Of a DNA stretch of 64,000 bases, positions 45,377 to 58,439 are shown piece by piece. Positions within the stretch are counted from its first letter, which is position 1; the number at the start of each line of letters is the position of its first letter. The notes under the pieces were generated by a model that worked only from the letters and a program-made list of their open reading frames with translations, had not been told where the DNA came from and did not search any database. Source of the DNA: Casuarina equisetifolia (lineage: Eukaryota; Streptophyta; Magnoliopsida; Fagales; Casuarinaceae); contig CM052357.1 in assembly GCA_028551475.1 (NCBI GenBank), positions 24,511,745 through 24,575,744 on the forward strand. The letters run 5' to 3'. The translations under genes were made by a program, and so were the position numbers.

Positions 45377-45935
45377 TGTCATAAACAATAACATTTGTCA
45401 ATAATATAATTATGTGTCATTTATGATATTAAATAGGTGTCCATCTTAGAATAAATATAGGTGTGAATGTCTCAATTGTATGTACGACTCATAAATAATG
45501 CACCATACCTTTTTGTATATAAATAAAAAGGATCTCCCATTTGGGGGACATTGCCCATTTTCCTACATTAAGCCTTCACCCTCTTAAGCCTATTTGTCTA
45601 CTTCTTTTGTGCATGTTATTACTACTACTATTGTCCTTTGTAAAAACCACTCTTTGTAAAAAGCTACTACATTCTAAGTTTCTGATGTATAATTAGCCTA
45701 ATATTGTAACTGGTATTAGAGCCATGCCAAGAGCTTTGATCCCAACCTTGTAAATTAAGGTACACTTATATTACATCCCTAGTTTAAAAGTTTTTTACAT
45801 CTATTTGTTGTTAGTTAGTGTTGTTTCATTTCTAGCTGTTAAAAACCTCATATATTTGTGTCGCTTTAAAGCTTATATCTTCTTATTACCCTTTAAGCTT
45901 GTGTGTGGCATGTTTGGCGTTAAGGAAACTTTGGT
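45377..45935 (+). mobile_element. LTR plus primer-binding site and leader, left arm of an inverted pair, fossil
   Basis: An LTR-like segment (about 45377-45709) begins TGTCATAAAC and contains a TATA-like TATATAAATAAA (about 45518). It is followed directly by TGGTATTAGAGCC at 45711, a near match to the tRNA-Met primer-binding site of Copia-type elements. The 5' leader continues to about 45935. No gag or pol follows; instead the same sequence returns in inverted orientation. It is non-coding and clearly diverged from its partner arm. Confidence 0.6.
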
Positions 45936-46104
45936 TTTAAGCAACAAAAAGCACATAAATGGTTTTAGCTCCTATCAAAAGTCTAGAATGGCATATTGAA
46001 GTAATGAAAAAATAGATTGTGTAGGAACTTTCTTTAGTCTTGATAATTATAAGTATGTACTACATATAAATGAAAAAATTAAAAACAATCTATGAGTTAT
46101 TAGT

Positions 46105-46585
46105 GCTAGTCTAATGTCAAATAAACCACACACGGGCTTAAAGGCTGATAGGAAGATACAAGCTTTCAAGTAACATAGATGTATAGGTTTTTTAGTAGTT
46201 AAAAATGAAAAAACACAAAGTAACAACAAATAGATGCAAGGAACTTTTAAAGTAGAGATATAATATAAGTGTACCTTAGTTTACAAGGTTGGAATCAAAG
46301 CTCCTAACAAGGCTCTAATACGAATTACAATATTATGCTAATTATACAGCAAAAACTTAGAATGTAATAATAGTAGTACTGTGGCAGAGGAAGTAGAGAA
46401 GTAAGCTAAAATGAGTAAAGCCTCAATGTGAGTAAATGGGTGAATGGGTTGATAGATGCCCTCCAAATGAGGAATTCCTTCTATTCATATACAAAAAGAT
46501 ATGGAATGTCATTTATGAGTAATAAATACAATTGAGACACCAACACCTATATTTTTTACAAGATGGACAATTAATAGTAATCAAA
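46105..46585 (-). mobile_element. Inverted partner arm of the LTR/leader fossil
   Basis: Read on the minus strand this repeats the left arm in order: leader, then (at about 46312) the primer-site region, then the LTR with the TTTTTGTATATGAATA box and the TGTCTCAATTGTAT block, ending near 46585. The two arms are separated by about 170 bp (45936-46104) and so could fold into a long imperfect hairpin. Confidence 0.6.
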
Positions 46586-46974
46586 AATGAACAACTCAAC
46601 AACTCTCTCATGTGGCTTAGAGAACTAATAATTATGCCTATTGGGTAGACAACTTATTAATTTTGTTCGAAAAAACTATTTGGATTCAAGACTAGAAGAA
46701 AAAACCTTTTATGGTCTCAAATAAGCAAAGATTATTTGTCATTGCAATTAAAAACAAATTACCCCCATACTCTTGAGCAAATTCTGGAAGCACATTGCTT
46801 AAAAAAATGGCAACAAGAACGGATCTTGACTTGCCAAGAGACATGGCCAATTTAGCAAAAGATATTTTGCAGCAATGCGATTAATATTTGACAGCCAACA
46901 CTCTAATGACCCCACAAAAGGATAACAAAAAATGTCAACGCAATAGCGAGTAGACAAAGACCTTTTAAGACACT

Positions 46975-47115
46975 TGTCATAAACAATGACACTTGTCAAT
47001 GGTATAATTATGACTCATAAAATGATCATTTATAAGGTATTCATCTTGTAATAAATATGTATATAGGTGTCATAATTGTATTTACGAGTCATAAATGATG
47101 TACAATACATCTTTC
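46975..47115 (+). mobile_element. Third partial LTR copy, direct orientation, fossil
   Basis: TGTCATAAACAATGACA, then CTTGTCAATGGTATAATTAT, AATAAATATGTATATAGGTG and CGAGTCATAAATGATG follow the order of the first 140 bp of the left LTR at 45377. It matches only the 5' part of the LTR. With the two arms this makes three related LTR sequences within 1.75 kb. Confidence 0.6.
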
Positions 47116-47119
47116 TCTA

Positions 47120-48870
47120 AAGTAGACTTTTCCAGGTTAAACAACCATCTTTGAAAAGTCTAGGCTCCTTCGATGAGGGTCAATTGGCATAACTTGATGG
47201 TCTTAGCTTTTGCATGAGATTTTCAAATGTTGTTGTATTAACACCACATGCATGTACATAAATAGTCACATGGTTTCAGTTTTTTTTTATGGTATACATG
47301 TTGGCTTTGTGGAGTACAACATCTTGTAAGCTTTTACAATATCATGTAGTTCAATAAGCCAACTTGTGGTACCAAAATTAATACTAGCTTGTCCAATTGG
47401 TGCAGTCCTTTTATGTTCACATGTTGCTTAGTACGAAACTTTGTGTTGTCAATTCTGTTGTGAGTGGTGTGCCCAAACAATGGCCTAGTGCATATTACGA
47501 AGGGATGTAAAAAGTAACATGGTCAAGTCAAAAAAAGTAAAATTGCACCTTTACTAACATTTATACCTTTTGGCCTGATGATAGTTCTTGATCCTAATAC
47601 CAAATTGTCCAAGTCTGTCTTAAATTTATTTGTCCATGTAAATTAAATGCTAGCTTAGCCTTTGCCTCATCTCTTGCGACATGAGGACACATTTCAAAAT
47701 TTTCGGTATGTTTATCTTGTTGCGACGGTTAGATGGGGTCGGCGCACAATCTATCATAATTCCAACCACAACCAAACAACTGGGGAGACAAAGCCCAAGC
47801 AGCCCAAGACAACACAAGGAACAACAACGCTAACAAGCCAAATCGTACAACATCACGAGAACGATATTCCTTGCAACATGAAGAGGACCATGTCGAGACA
47901 CCTTAGCTTAATGGTAAGCCAAAGGTGGACCCGAGCTGCCCGACTAATGTCTCCCTCCCCGCTAAAAGAAAAAAAAAAGGATAAAATATAGGTCTTTTTA
48001 TCTCTCTTATCATTATAGTATGAAACTATTTAGTTTAGTGGTGAGCATGACATGTTTGAGACCTCTTAGTCTCAAGTTCAATATTCTAAGAGTGCATGAA
48101 TTTAAAAAAGAAAGAAAATAGAGATCTGAACTTTGTAATCTTTCATTACATGCTCAACAATCAACAGAACTCAAAGAACAATAACAATAGAAGAAGACCA
48201 CATCAAGAATATAACCTTGTGTTTTCTATCAATGATCAAACATGAAAATTTACACACTATCCTCTGAGAGTCTCTTGTTATTACTTACCACCATTCAATT
48301 TTGGACCAAACATACATCAATGGTCTCATGGTTCCAAGAATTCTAGGGATATGTTGTGGTGGTGACCTAACAATTAGATAAATTGATAGTGATGATAATA
48401 AATGTTGTGAGTGTTTCCAATTAGGACTTTGTCAAACATTAGCCTTATTGTCCTGAAGGCATACATATTAGTCTTAATTTTCCTTTTTCCTTTTAACTAT
48501 TTACCAGTCTTGGACCAAAGCTGCCTCTCTTTCTTTGATCCACCATTTGCTGATATTTAAAATATGTTTCAGTTATAATTTTAAGCTTGAGGGAGGGAGG
48601 TGTTGGAGAAGAAATGGAGAGAAAATATTAGAAAAGGCAAAAAAAAAAAAAAAGTCCAAATTTCCTCAGGAAACATTTATCCAAATAACTAACAAATTAG
48701 CAAAACTTAGAGGTGGAAGAAACTAAGAGCTTCCCCTTATACGAGTTATCTTTACAGCGCTCAATATCTATACTTAAGACAAATATATCTAGCCCCTTAT
48801 TCGAACAAATTACAAAGAATATTACAACCATCACCTTGATTTTAAGATTGAAATCCATTCCATAATCAAC
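47120..48870. other. Intergenic region downstream of the subtilase gene
   Basis: AT-rich. A 109-codon frame at 47662-47991 (plus) is not recognisable and is compositionally odd (Thr/Gln/Lys-rich). The 3' UTR of the minus-strand subtilase should lie just left of 48879. Confidence 0.45.
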
Positions 48871-48878
48871 CAACCCAC

Positions 48879-51800
48879 CTATCGTTTGTATCCCATAGCT
48901 ATCACTGGGATCCTCACTTTGTGGCCTCGGCTGCCTTTCATTAAAATCTCCCCAAAACAGTATGTTCCAGTCACTGATCTTACCGTGAGGGACACGGAGA
49001 ATTTCCTTGATGCACCGGGTCTCAAAGTCATTGCTGGAGGGTTGGCTTCAATGGCAATGGATGGTGCCATCCTGGCACTGATTACATAGGTTTCTTCCTC
49101 AGCTACATTTGTCACCGTGCGGGTAACAGTCCGAGTTCCCACAAGATGGCCGATTGTGATTGATGGGGAATTAAGGTTTGCCGGCTGCCCAATGGTACTG
49201 TTGCAGGGGGCGTTTGTGTATTTCCGTATCTCATTAGCATCAACTCCAGGAGTGGTACACAGGAACCCCACGTAATCCTCATAACCTACGAGAAACAATT
49301 GAAAAATATCAGCTACACATTTTTCATTCAGCTTATGTACCAGTTAAGACTGTCAACTTTTGTTTAATCCCAAGAGAAAAGATCAGCGTCCTTACAAACA
49401 AGCTACAAACTTATGTTATCATTTAGAAAGAGGTGATAAAATTCAAATTTTCTTTTAGACTTCAACTTTTCTACCAAATAATTTTTGTCCCCGTATTCCT
49501 TTAACACTTCACTCCATGTCCAAGTCCACCACATTTTTAGTTTCCTAATTTTTCTCATGCTTCTAATGTGGTTGGAGTCCTGTAGCTTAACCAAGCCATC
49601 AGGAAGTCTCAGAAAAGACGATAGCCGTCTTTCTCCTTTGACTATCTCGTTTTGAATAAATCCACGATTTCTTGTTACAGATAACAAACCAAAAAGTGAA
49701 ATGAAATTGTGAAGAGAGATCAAATAAACCTGCATCAAAAATAAGTCCAGGATCCAGAGCAGCCCTTGGATTTACATGGCCACTCCCATAATCAAAAGGT
49801 GTAGCAGTGACGAATTTCAAGGGTTCAGTTTCAGAATATTGTTGTGCTTGAATAGGCCTTCCTGCTCTGTCCAGGGTTGATGAAGTTGTCATCAAGGCTG
49901 ACTTGATGGCAGCAGGGCTCCAGTGAGGATGCTTCTTCTTTATAAGAGCAGCAATGCCTGCTATATGAGGTGCGGCCATGCTAGTTCCAGACATTAGGGC
50001 AAATGCCTCTCCTGCATAAAGCAAAAAATGATTAAATTGAAAAAGTTTTTCTTCTTCTTCTTCTTTTTTTTTTTTGAGAGGACCAAGGGGATAAGGATGG
50101 TTCAGAATTCTTTTTTCTTTTCTTTTTCTTTTTCATCTTATATCCAAGAGGCAAAGGAAAGATATCAATGTTATCAATTACTCATATCTTTTTCCTTGGC
50201 TCCTCAGCAGAAGATGGATAAAAATTTAGCAGAAAATTCCAAAATCATGCTTCCGAATTGTTGCCTCATATTGATCTCAAATATATATTGCCACTACTTT
50301 TTTTGAGTCACAAAAGATTTCATGTTCTCTGTGCATTGAGGGACTAAGTTTGACCAGGTCCGAATAACTGAAGCCTTGGTTGAGTTTGAAACAACAGAAA
50401 CAGAGAGAGAGTTGAATGAATATATTAACTCTTTACCAACATAATTAGCTTCATCTGTCCCATTTGGAGACCAAGCAGCCCAAATCAGAGAACCAGGAGC
50501 TAGAATGTCTGGTTTTAGCAGATCTCCATCTTGGAAGCTGAAATCCCTTATGTTGGGCCCTCTAGCAGAAAATAAGGCCACCTGTGGTGCTGACTTATGG
50601 AGTATAGGCATTAAACCATTGCCAATGCTACCAACAGCTTTGAAGTTTTTCACTCGACCAGTCCAATCTCTTGGTGTGGAAACATTATAGTAGTCTATAA
50701 GATCCTACAGAAAGCAGTGGAGCACATAATTGTAAGGATCATGCATAAGGGCAAACAATGATACAGAAAAGCAGAAAATGGAAATAGAAAGAAGAGCAGT
50801 GAGGGAGGCAATTTGGGTGTAGGACAAGAAAACCAGGACCAAAACTAGTGAATACAAGTACCAAACCACGTGTCATGCTCAACCACAATCAGCGCATGAC
50901 AAAAGTTTTACAGAAAAAATGGCACAAGTAATACTACGCCTTTTGCCTGTTCATTTACTCCTCTCATTTCTTGTAAACAACTGTTGTTTTGAGTTCCTAC
51001 AAATAAATACTTTTTACTTTTCCCCAATTTTCTTCTCTCACTTTGATCTTTTTGTGCCACATAGCAGTTCACGCTAGCCGTATCCCCATCACAATTTGGG
51101 AGGAACGATATGGAAGAAAAAAAAAGTTAAAATAATGCACTATACCTTTTTATAGACTCGGATCTATCCCTTATAACCTTGAACCACTTAGCAACAAACT
51201 AATGCCACATTGAGATCCAGGAAAAGCTCAGAAAAATTCTTAAGTTATGGATCAGACCGTCATAGACATTATAAACTTTGGGAAAGGCCATGGCTCCAAT
51301 GAAGTAAAAATAATTACCATTGACTTGCTAACATTGGTGAGAAGAATTCCAGGAATGCCAACAGGAACAGGATCAAATTTTGCCCCCGGATAAACAGTTT
51401 CCACGGCTAAAACAAAGCCAATGGCACCCAGGCTAATGGCTGTTTCTGAGACTTTCTTGACTGATGCAGTACCCACAACAAAGTTAAAGGAGTAGCCACA
51501 AAGAAGAATGTTCCCCTGGACCAATTTTTTATTCAGAAGCTCTGGTCTCTGGCAATCTGAAGGGTTGAACTTCATTACAGAAGAATCCAGCGTGACATCT
51601 TTTGCTGCAACTAAGGCAAATGATTGATTTGGATGCGAAGCAGCTGCATAAGAACTTGAACTTCAGCTTTCAAAAGGAAAAGAACATTATAAAAACCCCA
51701 AGCTGCAAAGAAATTCTCGATAAATGTAATTGATCATTAATCTTGTAAAGCACAACAAGTTAAACAAAACTAAGATAAAAAATAACTGCAATGGAAGTAA

Positions 51801-54800
51801 CTTCAAGATAAAAAAATAATAATAATAACAAAATAAAAAATATTTAAAGCCAGTTATAAGATTCACTCAAATCACAAAACTCAGTCTCAAGTCAATGAAG
51901 AAGCACCACGTTACTGGCAAATGTATGTTTCTTTAACTTCATAATTTTGTTCTTGTTTTTAACCTAAACTGCCAGGGAAAAAGAAAGCCCATGACTTCAA
52001 GCATGTTCCTAAGGAAAGACAACATATCCATCTACACTCTAATTTCCAGCAAAGTTTCATACTGTATGTAAACATGGATATGTGACAGACAGGGTGGAAC
52101 TACTTGGACGAGCAGTGAGTGGGGCAAGGCACCCTGATCACCAAAAGGTCATCCCTGTACTGGTATCTAGATGTTGGTATTATCTGATAGTAGTTTTACT
52201 CCTAAGGCAGTTGGACATTTTTTTTTTTTTAAAGTACCTAAGCACACAGAAAACCATTTTAAAAAGTCAATGCCCAGGTAGATGGAAAAGAAATAATTGT
52301 AATCCCCTAAATAAACGTCCTAGCCCACCAATGGTTACGGTTGAGAATCACTCAAGGGAATTAGAACCATTCCAGTAGGTTTCTGCTAGATAACTTCTCA
52401 ATAAATATATAAAGCATCCATATTTCACACATAGTCTCAGCCTGTGGAAGGAATCTTTAAGGGTGAAGCTCCTTCCCTCTTGAATTAATGACATGTTTGA
52501 ATCTGTCTGATAACCGAGGCTTTTTATCGACTTCCCATACAGACTGAAAAATATACGAGAATTGCAAGCAATTAAATATTGATAGAGTAACAAAACCAAT
52601 ACTTCTGTTATCGAAAGAAGCACGTGTCAGAGATTATCAAACCAAAGCAGAAACCGCTTACAGAAAATTCATTTCCATTTCTCAGCCTTATGTGAACAAA
52701 TGGGAAAGACTGATAGAAACTTACGAGACAACCCAACTCCAGCTAAGATTTTTCCATTTCCAAGAGTCAGATGGTTTTTGTATCTCCGATCATCAATGGC
52801 AGCCACAACAGTTGTTATCCATGGGCTGTAAGAGACCAAGGTTTTAGGAAATGGACCTCCATTTCCAGCTGCCTGTGCAACAAAGACACCTGCTTTCACT
52901 GCTGAAAGAAGTGTAGCATCAAAAGGATTTAAATAAGTGGTCTTGGTGTTTGCTGCAGGACTGTTTGGCCCCACCGAAAGACTGAGTATGTCCACCCCAT
53001 CATAAACAGCCTGTCCACAAGCATTTTTAAAAATCAAATCACTCCACCAGTAAAAATTTACCATTCGCAATCACCTTATTTCTAAGGAACAGTCCAATTC
53101 ATTTAAAATTTGAAACCAGTCATTCTGGCTTACCTCCTTATAGTGTTAACCCCTGTAATTTGCATTTTTTATGCCACATCTTTTCGCTTCGTTTCTTTTT
53201 TGCCTAGAAATGGTCCTTCCACGACCATGTTTAATGTCATAAGACCACTAGAACACATCAATAGATAAATATATGACAATCTGACCACCATTTAGCCGTT
53301 TAATGTCAAATGGAAATTGCCATTATCGGACAGTCCCTGTTACCATCTCTCCCCCAAAACAACCACAATGCGCCCCCCCCCCCCCCCCCTTCCTTCCCCC
53401 CATCTCTTCTTCTCTCCCTCCCCCTCTTTACTTTCTTCAACCCAAACAATGAAACAAATAAAGAATCAACAACAAGATGGAAAGAGAACAGCAAGACTAG
53501 CATTATTTTTGTTCAGGGATTAATTCCAACAGACCTGATCTATTGCAGCTACTACATCTGCAACAAACCCCCCAAAGAGTCTGTAGATTGCCTTGTATAC
53601 AGCAATCCTGGAATCACAATTTGTAAGTTTCAATATATGAGGTATTAATTTCAGTATCCTATCTCCAACAATGGCATTACTCTTACCTGGCACGAGGAGC
53701 CATTCCACTTGCCTTACCAAATTCATGGCCATGAACTCTGACAGGAATTCCATTATTCCCAGCGGCAATAGAAGCTGTGTGACTGGTAGCCAATAATACA
53801 GAACAGGGAAAAAAAGCAAGTCAGATTCCATACAATTCTTGTCCAATGATCGTGGAATTTTTCTTAATCAAAAAATTGAACAAAGAAATTGCAGATCCCT
53901 TCAAGAGGAGTGGTAATGTTCTCAAACCCAATTAGTTGGAATAATTAGTTGAAGTGGACACGGAACTAGCCATTAAAGAGCAATGCTGTTTACTCCAAAT
54001 AATTGGAACAACTATTTGGGCTGGTAAAAGTAACAGACCTCCATGCTAGCAAAAGTTACAGTCCCCCATACTATAGTGACACAAGAAGAATTCATACATC
54101 CACTTGAGGGTTTACTAGTATTCATTAAAACGAATGACAGCTACAAAAAAATACGGAATTCGGAATCTTGGCCATGAGCAGCATGTTAGGAATTTTTGGA
54201 GTGAAATGCAAGAGCTTTAACCAAAGATGCTTACAATCTACAAAAGTCTGGAGAAAAAAGTAGTTTTTTTCTGACAGCTTCTGCAATTTTTGAAGTGGCT
54301 AGAGGAGTCATCCACAGTAAGTGGGGGATTCCACTTATTTCACAATTAAAGTTGCCTTTTATTAGACTTCTTCCCCTATAAGTAAGCAGATTTCAGTGTC
54401 TTCATACACCGGGAGTATCGGGTGTGTACTGCAGCCTCATTTAACTTCTAAGAATCAAAAATCCACATTTCAGATTACTTAATGCAAGCTGAGTAATTGT
54501 CCAGATTGCTTGCAGCATGAGCCATGTATGCACGTGTAACAAACAAGATTTGGGTGGCACACACAGAACAAGGTATTAAGGTCTATGATTGTCTAAAAGT
54601 CATGTTGAAAGCGTTCTCATAGAACCACCTATATAGGAGAAGTCACTAATTAGAGATTAATTTCTAATTAACCTCACTTACTACAGTAAGCAATATAACT
54701 ATAACTTATTCATCGTTTATGTTTAAATTCAATAACAGTCATTGCAATCTGCACAGCCATAAATAACTGCACAAGTATTGAAGTTTTTTTAACTCTCTTT

Positions 54801-57034
54801 GACAACCACTACCTTTCCCTTCATGTAATGCCAATACTGATATGGAAATGGACCAGTGGTAGAACAGGATTGCACATCAAGTCTATGGAATTCTTACGGA
54901 GCTTTACCTTCCATGTCCATCACCATCCATCGGAGAAGCAAAATCAAGAGCAGGGTTGAATTGCCCAGCAGCTATTGCAGCTTTGGCAAAATGCTGGGCT
55001 CCAATAATCTTCCCATTACAGAAGTCTCTCCTAGTGTCAGGATCAAGTTCACATCTACCTCGATACTTTGGAACGGGTCCATATGGTTCAGCATTATGTG
55101 TGGCGAAGCTTGGATGTTCTGGGTAGATCCCTGAGTCCACAAATCCTATCACAATGTCTTCGCCAGCCTTATCAAAGCCACCTCCTGTTGGCCAAACCCC
55201 AGTTGGTAGCCCCAAAAACTGTGGGGTATGTGTTGTGAGTCTCCTCACCTTCCAATCTCTCGCCACAGATTTCACAGTAGGAGCACGTCGCAGTTTTTCT
55301 GCCTACTAATTAATGGTGATTTAGTAAGAGAATGAGAATGCAAGCAGAATGAATGAGACAGAACACATAAAAACTACAAAGAGATGAGTCCTAAAATAAG
55401 ATTCTCCCAGGTTTTACCTGTTCAGGGGACATGTAAACTGCAAACCCATTTATAAGATGTCGATAGCTATAGAGCTTCTTATAGGTCCCATGCTCAAACA
55501 GCATCCCCAGAAGCATATCATGTTTATTTTCAAGGTGACGAGCATATGATGTGACAGTTTCACTGAAAGAAAAAGACACACAGGATGACTAAAAGAATCA
55601 TTGAAAGAAAAAGAACTATATATATGATGCATGTGTATGTCTGTTGAGGCAGTTTATATACATGCAAACATAGGTAATACATATGTGCATGTGTGTGTGT
55701 GCGCTTGCAGGAGGTGTGTACATAGAATAGCATTGCCATCTTCCCTTGGTAAACTTAGGAACGTCCAAATGTATTATAAAAACCATCCACTTATCTTTGG
55801 GTGAAGACATTGCATAATACAGAGTGCAAGACATGGTTTTAGAAGACAAACCCTTTCCAGACAGAAAAATAGCTATAACTGTTAGAAAACCAGTAGACAA
55901 GATATACAAAAAAGAGATATGCTTTCTATATTCAGAATCAACAATACTTATAGCTAACAATACATGAATACAATTTAGACAGGATACACAACAAACTGTG
56001 AGATTTCTTTACCATACAAGATGTTGTTCACAAAAGAGTGTGATGGCTCAAAGCAGTAACCAGGGAAAGTGATTTCAAAAGTATACAGAAACATAACAAA
56101 ACAATTGGAAATAAGCACGTTATTCATTACCCCTTATCTCTATCATACTACTCATAACAGGTTTAATTATCAATAGCAGAAACAACAGTACTTTTCACTC
56201 ATTCCCAAAGACTTTGTTCCATTAAGTCAGCCTCAAAATTTCGCAATAAAATCTGAGGCCAATTTTCAAAAGGAGAGCTGTAAAGTGTCAACAACTGAAG
56301 AGGCCCCCAAACTGACACTACCATAAATGACGGTAATATATCAAGGTAAGACCCAGGCAGATTCTCAGACTAAAACATCCCAATTCACCAACCTAATAAT
56401 ATTAACAAATTTTTAACATGAGAGTACTAAAAATAAATTAAAACAAAAGAAAAAATTAAGAATATTATGAAAAATATCTAATACAAACAAGCCGAGCTAC
56501 AAGAAAAATTCCTGCTGCTACCATGGTAGCAGCATGTATAAGAGCTGAAATAGGAGTATTTTTATCTGTTCAATTGGAACATAGACCAAAATGTAAACAA
56601 GCATCTCAAGCTGAGAAGAGTGGGAGTCCAAGTTGGAACTAACCAGCTCTGTGCAAATTCGCACCCTTGAAAATTAGCTAAATATTTAATAACTTATGTA
56701 TATACTCAGCAGCTTGCTTATGCATGATTTGTGACAGTAAAAATTTTCTTCCCCAGTTCAATTCAGACTGGCATGCATTGTCTAGTAATAGGATAGGATT
56801 TAAAACTCCAAACACATTTCATAACTAACAATATATTCAGTTAAAAAATTAAAGGTACCTGGTAGTGTCAATCTTCTCATCGGATTCCACAGCTGTGGCT
56901 TCAAAGCCATCAACCCCACCTTTGTAACTTATGATAGGCTCTCCTTCGACAGTGACCACGTAAACCTCCGCCTTTCCAATTGTCAAGACAGTGAATAGCA
57001 GTAGAACTGTGGACCAGAGAACCGATGGCCACAT
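48879..57034 (-). CDS. SBT2.5: Subtilisin-like serine protease, SBT2 class
   Basis: A secreted or cell-wall S8A protease. Ten coding exons on the minus strand: 56859-57034, 55418-55562, 54908-55302, 53687-53782, 53535-53607, 52725-53010, 51318-51643, 50437-50704, 49730-50011, 48879-49285. They total 2454 nt, 817 residues, phases all consistent. A signal peptide (about 1-22, hydrophobic VLLLFTVLTIG) precedes the I9 prodomain (about 24-125, with EGEPIISYKGG and SYARHLENKHD). Catalytic residues are Asp163 (GFVDSG), His237 (DGDGHGSHTA), oxyanion Asn345 (AAGNGGPFP) and Ser599 (GTSMAAPH). The PA-like insert lies within about 390-500, and the C-terminal fibronectin-III-like domain ends HKVRIPVIAMGYKR. 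Nearly collinear with Arabidopsis SBT2.5 from memory, including length. Nothing appears broken. The start ATG at 57034 gives the signal peptide directly; a leader intron is probable upstream. Confidence 0.96.
53375..53392 (+). repeat. Poly-C run in subtilase intron 5
   Basis: About 18 C in a row followed by CT-rich sequence; on the transcribed strand it is poly-G. It lies in the intron between exons 5 and 6 (53011-53534). Its exact length is likely unreliable. Confidence 0.9.
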
Positions 57035-58400
57035 TTTGAATGATTAAATATGACTTTGGTAGCCCCGAAGATCTGTTCAAGAGTCAACATATAGTTTAGT
57101 TATTATTAAGATGATCACAGAAATGATACCAGGAAATAAAATATTAATTAATAGATTTATTAGTGATAAAGAAAAATAGTTTAATCTTTTTGCTGCCCCA
57201 CCCGGATAATAGAGGAATTGCAGAACTAAAATTCATATCAGTTGGAAGAAAAACTCAGCCTACTAGTGATGTACATCTATAGCGAGTAGCTGAGGTGATT
57301 GTTCCATATTTTCATTATGAGCCACATAATTGACAAGTAACAATTTCTTTTTCTTTTTCTTTTTCTTTTTTTTCCCCAACTTCATCAGCAACCTACATAA
57401 AGCAATAGAAAATCCAGACGATCCCACCTTAAACGTTCTAGACCCAGAAAGGAAAAGAAAAAAGAAGATATTATTATTCAAAATGTCAAACCAGGACTTA
57501 GAATAAGAAAATTAAGAATAACAAAAATAGTTTCAACAACAACTCTTCTGAGAGAAAACCCGATTGCTCAAGAGTTAAACGAACACACAGAAAATATTCA
57601 CAGTTAGACAGATACTAAACGCGTTTTTAAGCGTAAAAAGTAAGAAAGTGAAGAAGCAAAGAACTGGTGTAATTCTGACATTGAATCAATCACCAAAGTA
57701 AACGCCTTCAACCAAAAAACAATACTAACAACGAAAAACGTGAAGCAAAGAAGTGGTGTAAATTCTGACATTAAATCAATCACCAAAGAAAACACCTTCA
57801 ACCGATAAACAAGACTAACAACGAAAAACGAGGAGCAAAGAAGTGATGTAGTTACTGACATTGAATCAATCAGCAAATAAGTTTCTCCAGTTGCAGCATC
57901 GACCTCCACCCGCAGAAATTCAACCACATTTCACCAAAAGAAGTTCTCCAATCCGATCCAGCTCTCTCTTATTCAAAATTACATTATAAAGAGCCCACAA
58001 GATCAGCGAATCGATGACTTTAAGTTCAGTAAGCAATCCAAGCAAAGAATATCAGCACCCAAAGCAAAAAAGGAGCTAACAAAAGCTAAGATTTTATACC
58101 AAATCTATGAAACGCAGCTGGTCCAAGAAGCTAGGCGTAGCTTTAGCACAAGCGTAACGCACACGGTATATATCGCCTAACGGAAAGATAAAGACGGCCG
58201 TGATTGGATCAGATAGCGTTGATCACATGACACTGGTGAGAGATCCAGCCGTCCACATTTGGAGCGGAAAGTGAGGGTCAGAGCATAGAATGACGAGCAG
58301 CAGAAAAGGGAGAGAGAGAGAAACACAAGGAGAGTGAGAGTGAGAGTAAGAGTAAGAGTGACAGATACTTAGGGTTTCATGCTCTGCAGACAGGAAGCCG
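57035..58400 (-). promoter_or_regulatory. Leader, leader intron and promoter of the subtilase gene
   Basis: On the minus strand an acceptor (CTTGAACAG at about 57073) lies 38 bases before the ATG. A donor-like GATTTG/GTATAAAA near 58099 suggests a leader intron of about 1 kb, with the first untranslated exon and transcription start around 58100-58400. A GAGA/GAGAGT-rich stretch (58309-58360) marks the presumed core-promoter area. Inferred from sequence consensus only. Confidence 0.4.
57645..57885 (-). repeat. Minisatellite, about 89-90 bp period, in the subtilase leader intron
   Basis: The words GCAAAGAA(C/G)T, CTGACATT(G/A)AATCAATCA, CACCTTCAACC and ACTAACAACGAAAAACG recur at spacings of 89-90 bp: GCAAAG at 57656, 57745 and 57835. 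That gives about 2.6 copies. A period of about 30 codons gives a spurious repeated open frame on the minus strand that lacks an ATG start. Confidence 0.85.
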
Positions 58401-58439
58401 AAGATGGTGGAGTCATATAGCCACCATTTCTTTATTTAT

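Noticed and set aside
45805-46229. Two small hydrophobic frames with similar peptides on opposite strands, as if a divergent gene pair
   Set aside because: The similarity is explained by the inverted LTR leader arms; there is no independent evidence of coding.
47662-47991. 109-codon plus-strand frame downstream of the subtilase gene
   Set aside because: No family resemblance, odd Thr/Gln/Lys-rich composition, and no promoter or splice context; kept only as a note in the intergenic entry.
53306-53648. Proline-rich or glycine-rich frames over the poly-C run
   Set aside because: They come from the poly-C tract inside a subtilase intron and have no conserved content.
57604-57927. Minus-strand frame with a 30-residue repeat resembling membrane segments
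   Set aside because: It begins with GTG rather than ATG and the repeat is the translation of the 90-bp intronic minisatellite.
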